From NCBI GenBank assembly GCA_030180135.1, contig CM058235.1, positions 11,641,145 through 11,705,144 on the forward strand: a DNA stretch of 64,000 nucleotides, given 5' to 3'. The DNA comes from Orychophragmus violaceus. Its lineage: Eukaryota; Streptophyta; Magnoliopsida; Brassicales; Brassicaceae. Position 1 is the first letter of the stretch, and every line of letters begins with the position of its first letter. Position numbers and translations under genes: made by a program. The notes beneath the pieces are model-generated. The model was not told the DNA's origin. It ran no database searches and saw only the letters and a program-made list of their open reading frames with translations. Shown here one piece after another: positions 47,804-59,223 of this stretch.

Positions 47804-48162
47804 TAATGGAAAAAGACAGAAGCTAAACACATAGCTACTTTATATATAATATATATGTTCTCTAAGAACACCAAGAGGTACAGTTTTTGTGTTTGATTTT
47901 ATCATAGTTTTAGGCAAACATGACCTTCTGCTTCAAAAGAACAACAATGGCCATCTTCTGCTTTTTTTCTTTCTTTTGCTTCTTTTTATGGTCTGTGGTG
48001 AGTTTGGGGGTGGGTTGTAGTTTGTCTCCAGTAATCCCTCCAGGTTTTGCAGAGGGCAAACATGTTGCTTCGGTGTTTGGTGATGAAACAGTTGAATTTC
48101 TTTTTGTTCTGTTGTTGCTTTCAAGCTCAAATGGGAAGCATTAATTTTGTTAGATTAAGATC
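47804..48162 (+). other. VAL1 3' UTR and downstream
   Basis: A TATATATAATATATATG stretch at about 47840 and T-rich sequence follow. The downstream sequence is interrupted at 48163 by a DNA transposon and resumes at 49720. The small frame at 47920 is unsupported. Confidence 0.5.
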
Positions 48163-49710
48163 GGGAAAAATGCCATATAATACTCGAACTCTCAAAATCT
48201 GGCCATAAAATACCCAACTTCATTGCCTCACCAAAAAATACCCAAACTTGGATTGGATTTCCAAAAAATACATGAACTAAGAGTCGACTTTGCCACTTTG
48301 ACACACCGTTAACTAAGCTAACAGATTAATTAGATGGCGTTTAGTTCTCCGTTTAGTGTGTCGTTAAGTCCATACGACGTCGTTTTGGATACTAATCTTA
48401 GTTATGAAAAATATATTAAAACATGCCTCAAACGAGGCTCAAACTAAGGACCTTATGGAGCGAGAATGTGGCATTTTACCACTAGGCTAATGTATTTCAT
48501 CGAACTATGATGAATATTAATTTTACTTAAACACTTTAGACATGTATTTCCAATTAAAATCCCCAAATCGAACACACAAACCCTAATCTCCAAATCGATC
48601 CTAGAATCGTAAATTGGTACTTAAGATGGTTTAATAGACAACTTGTTTGATGCAATTAGGTGATGAGCTAGAACACTGAGCTCATGGCCATGGACACTAG
48701 CTCCGTCCTAAAATCTAGTGCGGCTTCCATTCCTCACTGGTCCTTAGATGATGGACAGTAGGTTATAAAAATCCTAAGGTTTACGAGGCTATGAAAATCA
48801 GTACTAAGATGATGGTCTAACAGAGAGAATTGAGCTCAAGATCATATACTGAGAGTTCAATGTTCTTGGAACTCTGTTTCAGGTTCGTGGATTTCTCGGG
48901 CAACCGCAATTAGAGGAAGCACTTATGGGTACCCCTGCTTTCTCAGGTTTCAGATGGTCCACCTTGAATTCATCTTCATGTTTGTTCAAAATTCTCATCT
49001 TTATGTCTGATACAGGTGAAACCTCCCTTCTCATTCACTCAAAAAGAGATCGAATATCTGAAGTTGTCGACCCGAATATATAAACCGTTCTCTGAGCTTT
49101 CATTGCTATTAACTTGGAATCAAGCTGTGCATTGACCGTATTAAATCCTAATCTCAAAATCGAGCAAGACGAACACAGAACAAACAAGTTGTCTATTAAA
49201 CCCTAATCCTCTAATTCTGAATGTATTGATACATGAATCCTCTGATTTTGAACTCATCCCTGCGAATTTTCTTCGTCGATTTGGCAAAGAACGATTAAAG
49301 AGATAGGGTTTTCTGGATTTAATTTTTTTTAATGAAAAGATCTCTTATTCGTTATAAGTATAATTGTTGTCCAACTTATTTCGATGAAACACATTGGCCT
49401 AGTGGCAACCACACTTTCTCTAATGCTTAACGATCCTGAGTTCGAGCCTCGTAAATGGCAAGGATTTATTAATTTTTTAAGTCTTAGATTAGTATCCAAA
49501 ACGACGTCGTATGGACTTAACGACACACTAAACGCCATCTAATTAATCTGTCAGCTTAGTTAACGGTGTGTCAAAATGGCAAAGTCAACTCTTAATTCAT
49601 GTATTTTTTGGAAGTCCAATCCAAGTTTGGATATTTTTTGGCGGGACAATAAAATTGGGTATTTTATGGCCAGATTTTAAAAATTCGGGTATTATATGGT
49701 ATTTTTCCCG
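48163..49710. mobile_element. Mutator-like non-autonomous element with long inverted repeats
   Basis: The left end GGGAAAAATGCCATATAATAC mirrors the right end TATATGGTATTTTTCCCG. The inverted arms extend about 250 bp and include ACGACGTCGT and TTAACGGTGTGTCAAA. The 9-bp TSD ATTAAGATC is perfect (48154-48162 and 49711-49719). The arms also carry GGCCTAGTGG...GAGTTCGAGCC, which looks like tRNA/pol III A- and B-box sequence. No transposase frame in the 1548 bp. Confidence 0.85.
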
Positions 49711-49719
49711 ATTAAGATC

Positions 49720-49940
49720 CATTGGTGAAGCCGAACTTTCACTGCTTCACATTTTCATACACTTGTGCAGCAAGGCCCTTGTTAGTACCATTGGCTTCTC
49801 ACATTTGGGTAAGCAAAGTCAAAATGTGGCTTTGAGTGACACTTCTCCTTAGTGTCCTAATAAATACGAAACCTTTTGCTTCCGTATTGATGGACTTTTT
49901 ATTTTATTTCTTCATTTCCATGGGAGACTCCTGTCATGAT
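49720..49940. other. Short spacer, no gene seen
   Basis: Continuation of the VAL1 downstream flank up to the next LTR. No feature recognised. Confidence 0.4.
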
Positions 49941-50479
49941 TGTTAGAGTCAAGGTTAGCACCTTCCTAAAAGGCCTATTCATGAGTTTAGGTCGGCCCAG
50001 AATGGAAAGTCGGAAATAAAGCCCAAGGCGGTAAAACTTAGGTTAAACCGAACTCGGGATAACCGGCTTACATTAGGGTTCAGAAGGTGTCCGGATAAAG
50101 GCGCCGCGTGACGACATCGAGAAATTGGAAAGATTCCATATCAAGATAAAGCCAAGAATTTAGGAAATATTCGTATTTATCTTGTATTTTCCTTATTGTG
50201 TTAAACCGACTTGTAACCCTATAAAAGGGAACTCGGCGAATCAATAAACAACACGCTTTTCTTATTACTTCTTGCCTGAGAGACTTTTAGAGCAAATTTA
50301 ACCTAAATATCTCTCCGACGACTTTTATAACATTCTTTACCGGCTTCCACCTCGGAAACGCCGGCATATAAACCCTAGATCCCCGAATCTCACCGTGTTC
50401 CCAAATTCTTCTTTTAGAACCCCTAATTTCAAACCTAAAACTCTTGCTATCTTTGGATAGACCGAGTTACGATCTTACA
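49941..50479 (+). repeat. 5' LTR of the Tat-type element (539 bp)
   Basis: It begins TGTTAGAGTC and ends GATCTTACA. A TATA box (CTATAAAAGGG) lies at about 50219-50229, followed by AATAAACAA. The likely TSD is ATGAT at 49936-49940, but the right copy lies outside the window. Confidence 0.85.
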
Positions 50480-50480
50480 A

Positions 50481-50499
50481 TTGGCGCCGACTGTGGGGA
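50481..50499 (+). other. Primer-binding site of the Tat-type element
   Basis: TTGGCGCCGACTGTGGGGA directly follows the LTR. The TGGCGCCG start is common in Tat/Athila-group elements, and differs from the iMet-type sites at 1520, 36011 and 58562. Confidence 0.75.
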
Positions 50500-50517
50500 T
50501 TTCTATTTCTGAACGAG

Positions 50518-51881
50518 ATGTCAGGAAACCATAAGGAAATCGATCCGGATAACCCTAGGGTTGACCTAAGCGATCATGAAGCAAGTGATTACGACCAAAG
50601 TGATCGCGAAGACGATACGGCGAAAGACGGCCAGCAGCCGCGCGACGCCGCTAAGCCAAAGAAAGCTCGGGATGACGGCAAACATGCCCCGTCACTCAGC
50701 GAAACAGCAGCTCAAATCGAGCAAGACAAAGTCTCAGCTACTCTGATGGCCAAGATCGAGTCGCAGAACGACTTGATCAAAACGTTCTCTGAAAGAATCG
50801 ATCTACTGCAAACAGAACAAGCAAAGATCCGTTCGGACCAGCAGTCTAGAAAGTCCAAGAGAGAGGTGCCTCCAAAGGTGAAAGACAAAGTCGCCAGACG
50901 ACTAGTCTACGATACATCCGAGGAAAGTCACCGTGAACAAAGCCGAAGCAGCGAATCCAGAAGCAACCCGCGCAAAGAACGCAACAAAGAGGATACTCGC
51001 GAGCGGAGCTCATATCGGAAGGAGGGGTCTGAAGAACCCAAACGGAGCGGAAGTCGGAGACAAGACGACTGGAGCGACGAGAGGTACTCACCCGATAAGG
51101 ATGAGCGCATCAATCACCAGACGCGGGACGTGCATCACAGACGAAATTCGCGATATGAGAGTGACTCACGCCGTGACAACTATCGCCACGAGCGAAGTAT
51201 GCCACACGAGAAAACTCATGGAGCGTCTATTCGCGGAGCAAGTCGCAACCACGTCGAGAAACAGCTGACTGAGCTCAGAGAAACCCTAAAAGAACTAAAA
51301 GGGGAAGTCCATGGCGTCAAGGGGTCTGCACCCGAGATCGACCGAATCATCGAGGAGACTCAGAGGACACCCTTCACCTCGCGTATCACGAACACCTACA
51401 TCAGGCAAAGGGAAAAACTCAAGTTACCAATGTACGACGGCACGAAACAGCGACCCATCTTACAACGTTCAAAATCATGGCAGCAAAGGCGCGGTTTTCA
51501 TCAAGCAAAGAATGTGACATCGGTTTCTGCCAACTTTTCGCCGAAACTCTGGAAGGAGACGCACTAAGCTGGTTCTCCCGGCTCCCCTCCAAATCAATAG
51601 ATAGTTTCTCCGACCTCACATGGGCATTCGTAAGGCATCACTTCGCCTACGTACGTTAGGACACCTCGCTGAGCGCATTGATGTCAATGACACAAGAAAA
51701 GAAGGAAACTCTGAAGGATTTCGTAGAAAGGTTCAGGGCAGTGATGACGCGAGCCGAGGCACCAGATAAGTTCACTATCGCGGCTCTGACAAATGCCGTC
51801 TGGCACGAGACCCCCTTTTATCAGGACCTAGTCGTCAACCCGCCATTAACCATCGAAGATGCACTCCATCGAGCGAACAAA
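50518..51881 (+). pseudogene. Tat-type gag, N-terminal part, broken
   Basis: The frame opens MSGNHKEIDPDNPRVDLSDH. It passes through a highly charged Arg/Ser/Asp-rich region and reaches EIDRIIEETQRTPFTSRI and LPMYDG. A small deletion around 51440-51475 shifts the frame, so the gag core (FCQLFAETLEGDALSWFSRL, then ETLKDFVERFRAVM) continues in another frame. An in-frame stop occurs at 51657-51659. The coding region is then cut at 51881 by the Copia insertion and resumes at 59224, where ALHRANK joins FVELEEKK. It packaged element RNA when functional. Confidence 0.9.
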
Positions 51882-52519
51882 TGTTGGATCCCGTTGGATC
51901 TAGGGTTTGTTATATTGAAATTTAGAACCAACCTCGTTCTTACCTTTGGCAGCGGAAGAAGATGGTGAACGAGATCAGTGGAGCAACGCAACGCTTTGCC
52001 TCTACCAGATACACACGCACGCTCGCTGGAAACGGGATGCTAGTGCCGGATCAATGGGGATCGAAAGGTTCTGGTGTGTCTAGTGTTTCTATCAAGAAAA
52101 CTGGAAGGCTCTATTGTTTAGGTCGAACTAAACACGTTTTTATTCGACCTAAACGTGCTTAACGGGCCAGACTCAATTAAGCCATAACCCGAAAAGCCTG
52201 TTCGGAAAATCCGAACTGTGTCGACCGACACACAAGCTGTGTCGATCGACACAACACCTTTATATCGATTCTTATGTGTATTTCAATACACATAACATGA
52301 TCATTGCCACAATGATCATTCCCATGTCGTAGCTTCCAGTTCGCTTAGGTGTGTGACCCTATAGGATCATATAATACTGGCAGTAAGTCCACGACTTACA
52401 GATTGCAAGAGGCTTCTAGCAAAGCATTGCAAACGCCCAGTATTATACGAATGTCAGATCTCGACACACAACTATCACAGGAGTGAGTACAGGTGTGATT
52501 TCAGGACACTATCCCAACA
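51882..52519 (-). repeat. Copia 3' LTR (left on the plus strand)
   Basis: 638 bp, TGTTGG...CCAACA. It contains the palindromic pair GTGTCGACCGACAC and GTGTCGATCGACAC at 52217-52254. Confidence 0.93.
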
Positions 52520-52520
52520 A

Positions 52521-52530
52521 TCTCCCACTT
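52521..52530 (-). other. Copia polypurine tract
   Basis: On the minus strand AAGTGGGAGA lies directly before the 3' LTR. Confidence 0.75.
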
Positions 52531-53340
52531 GTACTGGAATCATCAATTCCTATAATCCTTTTGTCTCTATATCTCGATTTGGCATAAGGCAAGATTTGTG
52601 TCATCCTTATTAAGCCAACATCGTGTTTATCGAACTCCTGATATCATACTGAACATTACAAACAACTGAACTACAGTTCGTTTGAGTGCGGCCACACATT
52701 TTCCCAGTATTCAATCTTCGATAGGCCCTGAGATATTTATCTCCCGTTATACAGGAGGGACAAATTCCATCTTGTTCCATCCCTGTTTCAACGCACACTT
52801 CATGATAAACTTGAACAGTGTCGTTATAGCCGCCAGTTACGGATCGACGTTTGACAAAGTCAAAATGTACCAATTCATATGCAAGAAAGCATGATGAACT
52901 CAGGTCTTAGGACTATACTCTATAGTCGTAATGAGAACCTCTTATGACACAGATATTACTATCTTGTAGACTTCTCATTAGCGGGTCATGTCCGATCATA
53001 TGTCCACTGACATATATATATGTGACTGACTGCGATAATCATATCACTGGCTCCATGAAACTTAGCCAACAGTCACCTCACAATCTAGTCTCTAACGGTT
53101 GTCAGTGTCCCGATTCTACAACCTTGACTAGGGACAAAATAATTTATTAACTTATAGGGTTTCATGATCAAGTTCTCAACTTGATGACCTATAATATGTC
53201 ATAAACTTATTTTGGGACCATTATTTAGATCACAATAAATAATGCTGAAATCAAATTTCATTAAACACTTCTAAAAGAATGTTTACAATAACGTCTTATT
53301 ATAACTAAAACAAAAACCAAAACTCCCACTAGAATCAAGA
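52531..53340 (-). other. Copia 3' untranslated region
   Basis: About 0.8 kb between the pol stop and the polypurine tract. No domain is recognised in the short frames, and an envelope-like gene is not visible. Confidence 0.6.
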
Positions 53341-54440
53341 TTACATCTTAAGATCTCTAATGCCTACAACAGTCGTATGACTCTCATGCTTAGGCCTTGG
53401 GAGTGACTTGGTTAGAGGATCAGCGACATTCTCGTTTGTCGGAACTCGGCTGATCTTCACATCACCTCTATTGACAATATCACGAATCAGATGATATTTC
53501 CTCTCAACGTGTTTGGACTTCTGGTGTGACCTGGGTTCTTTCGCCTGAGCAATGGCTCCATTGTTATCGCAGAACAAAGCCACTGGCTCCAAGATACTAG
53601 GAACCACACCAAGTTCAGTCATGAACTTCTTGATCCAAACAGCTTCCTTTGCCGCTTCTGAAGCAGCAACATATTCAGCTTCCGTTGTGGAGTCAGCTAC
53701 GGTATTCTGCTTAGAGCTCTTCCAGCTCACCGCACCGCCATTTAGACATAAGACATATCCAGACTGTGATCGGAAATCGTCTCTGTCCGTCTGAAAACTC
53801 GCATCGGTGAATCCATTCACCACAAGTTCATCACTATCTCCATACACAAGGAACTTATCCTTAGTATGTCTCAAATATTTGAGAATATTCTTGACAGCTG
53901 TCCAGTGAGCTTCACCTGGATCAGATTGATATCTACTCGTCATGCTTAACGCGTAAGCTACATCTGGACGAGTGCAGAGCATGGCATACATGATAGATCC
54001 TATTGCAGAAGCATAAGGAATTCTATTCATGCGTTCTCGCTCAGCAGGTGTCGCCGGACACTGCTTCTTGCTGAGACTCATGCCATGAGACATTGGTATG
54101 AAGCCTTTCTTGGAATCTTGCATCCTGAATCTGTGCAACACCTTATCAATATAAGTGTCTTGGCACAATCCAATCAGCTTGTTAGTTCTATCTCTGTAGA
54201 TTCTGATTCCAAGAATGTATGCGGCTTCTCCCATGTCTTTCATGGAAAAACAACTTCCTAGCCAAGTCTTAATAGACTGAAGCAACGGAACGTCATTACC
54301 GAGGAGGAGTATGTCATCGACATACAGTACAAGAAATGCAATTTTGCTCCCACTTGTCTTCTTGTATACACATGATTCTTCTTCGTTCTTGATGAAACCG
54401 AATTGTTTTACTGCTTCATCAAAACGAAGATTCCAACTCG
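53341..54440 (-). pseudogene. Copia pol, C-terminal part (RT end and RNase H)
   Basis: This frame carries the YVDD catalytic motif of reverse transcriptase (codons at 54313-54324), KDMGEAAYILGI, RPDVAYALSMTSRYQSDPGE, and the RNase H segments FTDASFQTD and STTEAEYVAASEAAKE, ending with NENVADPLTKSL. It is open to the stop at 53341. It is out of frame with the upstream polyprotein because of two small indels, so it cannot be read from the gag start without frameshifting. Confidence 0.92.
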
Positions 54441-57304
54441 TGATGCTTGCTTCAATCCATAAATGGATTTATGAAGCTTGCATACCTTCCCAGCGTTTTA
54501 GGATCGACAAAACCTTCAGACTGTGTCATGTACACATCCTCTTCCAGAATACCATTCAGGAATGCGGTTTTGACATCCATCTGCCAAATCTCATAATCAT
54601 AATGAGCAGCAATCGCTAGAAGAATCCGAATAGATTTAAGCATAGCTACTGGGGAATAGGTTTCATCATAGTCAATACCATGAATTTGTTTGAAACCTTT
54701 AGCCACCAATCTCGCTTTGTAAATCTGTACATTGCCATCCACGTCAATCTTCTTCTTGAAGATCCATTTACACTCAATGGCTTTTACACCACTAGGTAAA
54801 TCGACCAAGGACCATACTTGGTTTTCTGACATGGATGTCATTTCGGATTTAGAGGCTCCAAGCCACTTTTCGGAGTCCGGGCCCATCATTGCTTCCGCAA
54901 AGGTCGCTGGTTCGTCACCTTCAATGATCATCAGATCATTTGAATTGGTTACGAGAAATCCATAGTATCTCTCGGGTTCGTGACGGATCCTTCCGGATCT
55001 GCGAACTTCAGGCTCCACAGGCGCCGGTTCCACAGAACTTTGTGGACCCAACTGCTGCTCTTCCTCAATAGGTTGGGCAGTCTCCTGTGCATCTTGAATT
55101 TCTTCGAGATGTACTTTACTCCCACTGTTTTTCTTAGAGAGAAACTCCCTCTCAAGAAAAGAACAGTCCCGAGCAACAAATACTTTGTTCTCAGATTGGT
55201 TGTAAAAGTAGTATGCCTTGGTTTCCCTAGGATAACCAACGAAATAGCATTTATCTGATTTGGGTGCAAGTTTGTCAGAGATTAAACGTTTGACATAAGC
55301 CTCGCAACCCCAAATCCTTAGGAAAGACAGACTAGGAACGTTCCCAGTCCACAGTTCATGTGGTGTCTTTTCTACTGATTTAGATGGCACTTTATTCAGT
55401 GTAAACGCAGACGTTTCTAGAGCATATCCCCAAAAGGATAGTGGAAGATTAGAATGACTCATCATAGACCGAACCATATCCAATAAAGTTCGATTTCTCC
55501 TCTCCGACACTCCATTCCATTGGGGTGTACCAGGAGGAGTGAGTTGTGAAACGATTCCACACTCGCTCAGATAGTCGCTGAATTCTTGGCTCAAGTATTC
55601 TCCTCCGCGATCCGATCGCAGAATCTTAATACTCTTGCCAAGTTGATTCTGTACTTCATTCTTGAATTCCTTGAATCTATCAAAGGATTCTGACTTGTGT
55701 CTCATCAAATAGACATAGCCATACCTACTGAAATCATCAGTAAAGGTAATGAAGTACTTAAAGTTTCCTCTGGCAGCAGTACTCATTGGCCCACATACAT
55801 CAGTATGAACAAGGCCCAATAAATCACTGGCCCTTTCATTTGGTTTGTTGAAAGGGGCTCTAGCCATTTTGACCACCAAACAAGACTCACATTTCTCACA
55901 TGATTCAAAATCAAATGAGCCCAGAAGCCCATTTCGATGGAGCCTCTGGATGCGTTTCTCATTGATATGGCCCAAACGACAATGCCATAAGAAAGTCGGG
56001 TTTTCGTCATTAGACTTAAACCTCTTTGTATTTATGTTAAAGACATGCATTTCTTGGTTTAATAGATATAACCCATTATTTAATGGGGCGCTACCATAAT
56101 AATTACCATCACGATTAAAAGAACAAACTTTATTCTTAACAGCAAAATCAAAACCTTCCAAATCCAAAACGGAGACTGAAATTATGTTTCTGCTAATCGC
56201 AGGTACATAGTAGCAATTATTCAAAATTAAAACCATGCCCGAAGGTAAAGACAACTCGTAGGTGCCTACGGCCAGTGCAGCAACCTTAGCTCCATTCCCG
56301 ACTCGTAGCTCTACTTGTCCTTTCTTCAGCGTCCTATTGTTTCTTAGTGCCTGCACATCAGTACAAATATGAGCACCACAGCCGGTATCCAATACCCACG
56401 AAGTAGGACGAGAAGATATAATACCAAGTTCGATAACATAAATACCTGAGTCAGACGCATCATACGTCTTCTTCAGCTTCTTGTAATCTTCCATGAACTT
56501 CTTGCAGTCTTTCTTCCAATGCCCCAACTGCTTGCAGTAGTTGCACTTATCCTCAGGAGAAGGCCCGGATTTGGGTTTCGGCTTGGGCTTGTCCTGACTT
56601 TCAGTCTGGACAACCTGGGCCTTACCCTTACCCTTCTTAGGTTTCTTAAACCTCTTATTCCCTTGTACCATCAGGACACTGGGAGTAGCCTTCTTGAGAT
56701 TTGGTTCTGCTGTCTTCAGCATACCGTGCAACTCAGTCAGTGTCTTAGTCATGTTTTGCATGTTGTAGTTCATAATGAACTGATCAAAACACGACGACAA
56801 TGACTGCAGAATCATGTCAGTGGCCAGCTCCTGGCTAATGGCACAGTCCAGTTTCCCCAGGTTATCAATGTAACCCATCATTTTAAGGACATGAGGACTT
56901 ACTGGACTGTCCTTAGCCAGCTTGCAATCCATGAGAGATTTAACCGTATGGTATCTCTCTGTGCGAGCTTGCTCCTGAAACAAAGCTTTCAGGCTGTTAA
57001 TCATCTCAATGGGTGACAACACGTTCTCATATTGCTTCTGCAGCTCAGAGTTCATAGTCACCAGCATTAGACAATTAACATCTTTGACATCCGCTGAATG
57101 CTTATCCCAAGCATTCTTTTCTGTCTGCGGAGCATTGGAACGTGGCCTCTCGGTGAGAACTCTTTCAAGGACATATTCCTTGTTCTCTTGCCTGAGAACT
57201 ATTCTCAGGTTCCGATACCATTCCAAGAAATTAGATCCATTTAGCTTGTCCTTCTCAAGGACGGATCTTAGTGAGAAAGTGTTGATGTGATTTGAGACAG
57301 ACAT
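54441..57304 (-). CDS. Copia gag-protease-integrase-RT polyprotein, truncated
   Basis: The minus-strand ATG at 57302-57304 opens a 950-codon frame. In order it has gag (LNGSNFLEWYRNLRIVLRQE near residue 22), zinc knuckle C-x2-C-x4-H-x4-C (CNYCKQLGHWKKDC), aspartic protease motif DTGCGAHI, the integrase HHCC region (HCRLGH...CEKCESC), and the DDE core (HTDVCGP, DDFSRYGY, RSDRGGEY, PQWNGVSERRN). The reverse transcriptase start follows (EAMMGPDSEKW, KARLVAKGF, MDVKTAFLNG). It stops at 54452-54454. A shift near 54473-54500 throws it out of frame before KSIYGLKQ, and a second two-base loss lies near 54435-54440. The rest of the coding region is well preserved, consistent with a young insertion. 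Confidence 0.93.
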
Positions 57305-58561
57305 AGCTGTAATTCAAACAAAAGGTAGATTTTAGTTATAAAGCACAAGGAATGAGAATTCTTATCTAATAAGAAAACTCGCATTGTATTCAAACTATGT
57401 TTCCTCATATGAATACAATGATCCAAGATCCTCAGATTACTAAAATTCGAGTGGGCGACTCGCCGTTACTCAAGCTTTAGTTATCTAGGTAAGCAAATCA
57501 TTGTTAATTGTACTCAGTACAACTCTTGGTCGTGAATAAGACAAACTATGTCCAATCCACTCTGATGTCTCTGGGCCCAGAACTTCTGACAGTCCAGTCA
57601 AGTATAACCAATCTTTTATCTGTCTTGTGATCACTGACAGTTGCACTGCAAGTCTGTCACTGACCACCTGCCTTACTCATTCTGCTGTGGATACCAAGGA
57701 CTCCAAGGATACCCAACAATATCACGAGTTTTTGACAGTAGACAAGATCGGGTAAGACATCAAGATCACTTGATATTTAGTTGAGGAAAAGAACTAATCT
57801 TATCTTGATTTATATTCACTATATATATCAAAAAATAATAACTTTTAATTAAAACATTTAGTTTTATTAAGTTTAGATTCATCTAATACTTTTAGGATTA
57901 GATTATTCTGGTTTATGCAAATTTGTGGTCAAACCAGCATATCTGCGGACGTTGTGTCGATCGACGCCAACCATTGGCATCGATCGATGCAACTCTGTTT
58001 AAACCGTTCTTCGATAACCGGTCAAACCGGATCGAATTTACTTAACCGATTCAATCCAATTGAACCAGTCCGGTTTAATGGTCCATGTCGATCGTCACAC
58101 ACTGTGTGTCGATCGATATGACCAAACCAGAATCAATTTTGGTTAATAAAATTAACCGAGCCAGATAACCAGTTCAATCCAATTGAACCGATCTATCTAA
58201 TCGTATTGCATGTGTCGACCGACACACCCAGTGTATCGATCGACCCAACACGATTACGGGTACTCGATCTCAGATCGAAACCCTAGAATTATTTACGGAT
58301 TTTCGCTTTGTATCGACCGACACACGCTTTGTGTCGATCGATACTGTGCGATAAACCCTAAATTTTATTCGCGAGTTTTCGCTCTGTGTCGACCGACACA
58401 CGCTTTGTGTCGATCGACACAGTGCGATTTCAACAGTTCATCGTTTTTCAACAGAGACAAAATCCGAGATTTATTCTATGAAAACACGATTCAGCAAGCA
58501 ATATACATATCAACAACATCAAGTTTCGATTTTATATTACCAGTTTCAATAGCTAAACCCT
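57305..58561 (-). other. Copia 5' leader with iterated palindromes
   Basis: About 1.26 kb of untranslated leader between the primer-binding site and gag. From 57950 to 58435 it contains about ten copies of a TGTCGA(T/C)CGACA-like palindrome, mostly in pairs roughly 20 bases apart. The region also contains GGTTTA/AACCGG-rich sequence. No conserved frame. Confidence 0.8.
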
Positions 58562-58579
58562 AAGCATGCTCTGATACCA
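58562..58579 (-). other. Copia primer-binding site (tRNA-iMet type)
   Basis: On the minus strand TGGTATCAGAGCATGCTT, one base inside the 5' LTR. This fixes the element as minus-oriented. Confidence 0.92.
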
Positions 58580-58580
58580 C

Positions 58581-59218
58581 TGTTGGATCCCGTTGGATCT
58601 AGGGTTTGTTATATTGAAATTTAGAACCAACCTCGTTCTTACCTTTGGCAGCGGAAGAAGATGGTGAACGAGATCAGTGGAGCAACGCAACGCTTTGCCT
58701 CTACCAGATACACACGCACGCTCGCTGGAAACGGGATGCTAGTGCCGGATCAATGGGGATCGAAAGGTTCTGGTGTGTCTAGTGTTTCTATCAAGAAAAC
58801 TGGACGGCTCTATTGTTTAGGTCGAACTAAACACGTTTTTATTCGACCTAAACGTGCTTAACGGGCCAGACTCAATTAAGCCATAACCCGAAAAGCCTGT
58901 TCGGAAAATCCGAACTGTGTCGACCGACACACAAGCTGTGTCGATCGACACAACACCTTTATATCGATTCTTATGTGTATTTCAATACACATAACATGAT
59001 CATTGCCACAATGATCATTCCCATGTTGTAGCTTCCAGTTCGCTTAGGTGTGTGACCCTATAGGAACATATAATATTGGCAGTAAGTCCACGACTTACAG
59101 ATTGCAAGAGGCTTCTAGCAAAGCATTGCAAACGCCCAGTATTATACGAATGTCAGATCTCGACACACAACTATCACAGGAGTGAGTACAGGTGTGATTT
59201 CAGGACACTATCCCAACA
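58581..59218 (-). repeat. Copia 5' LTR (right on the plus strand)
   Basis: 638 bp. It differs from the left LTR at four sites: GGAAGG/GGACGG, ATGTCG/ATGTTG, GGATCA/GGAACA and AATACT/AATATT. No indels are seen. Confidence 0.93.
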
Positions 59219-59223
59219 ACAAA

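Larger units (their letters stand above)
51882..59218 (-). mobile_element. Recent Ty1/copia retrotransposon inserted in the Tat gag
   Basis: The element is 7337 bp, minus strand, with a perfect 5-bp TSD ACAAA (51877-51881 and 59219-59223). Both LTRs are 638 bp (51882-52519 and 58581-59218) and differ at four positions by eye. The primer-binding site is next to the right LTR and the polypurine tract next to the left LTR. It carries gag-protease-integrase-RT-RNase H in Copia order. Confidence 0.95.

Noticed and set aside
49430..49460. tRNA gene
   Set aside because: Only B-box-like and weak A-box-like sequence is present; no cloverleaf stems could be drawn.
51962..52162. A 66-codon frame present twice (also at 58661)
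   Set aside because: Both copies are the same segment of the Copia LTRs, in antisense to the element.
52944..53150. Possible envelope-like gene downstream of Copia pol
   Set aside because: Only short antisense or disconnected frames, with no transmembrane or signal pattern in the element's orientation.
57950..58435. Regularly spaced palindromes as a CRISPR-like array
   Set aside because: Plant nuclear DNA, unequal spacing, imperfect repeats, no unique spacers of constant length and no cas genes; they belong to a Copia leader.
59182..59223. Start of the long Tat pol frame inside the Copia LTR
   Set aside because: The open frame extends by chance into the LTR; the real coding continuation begins after the TSD at 59224.
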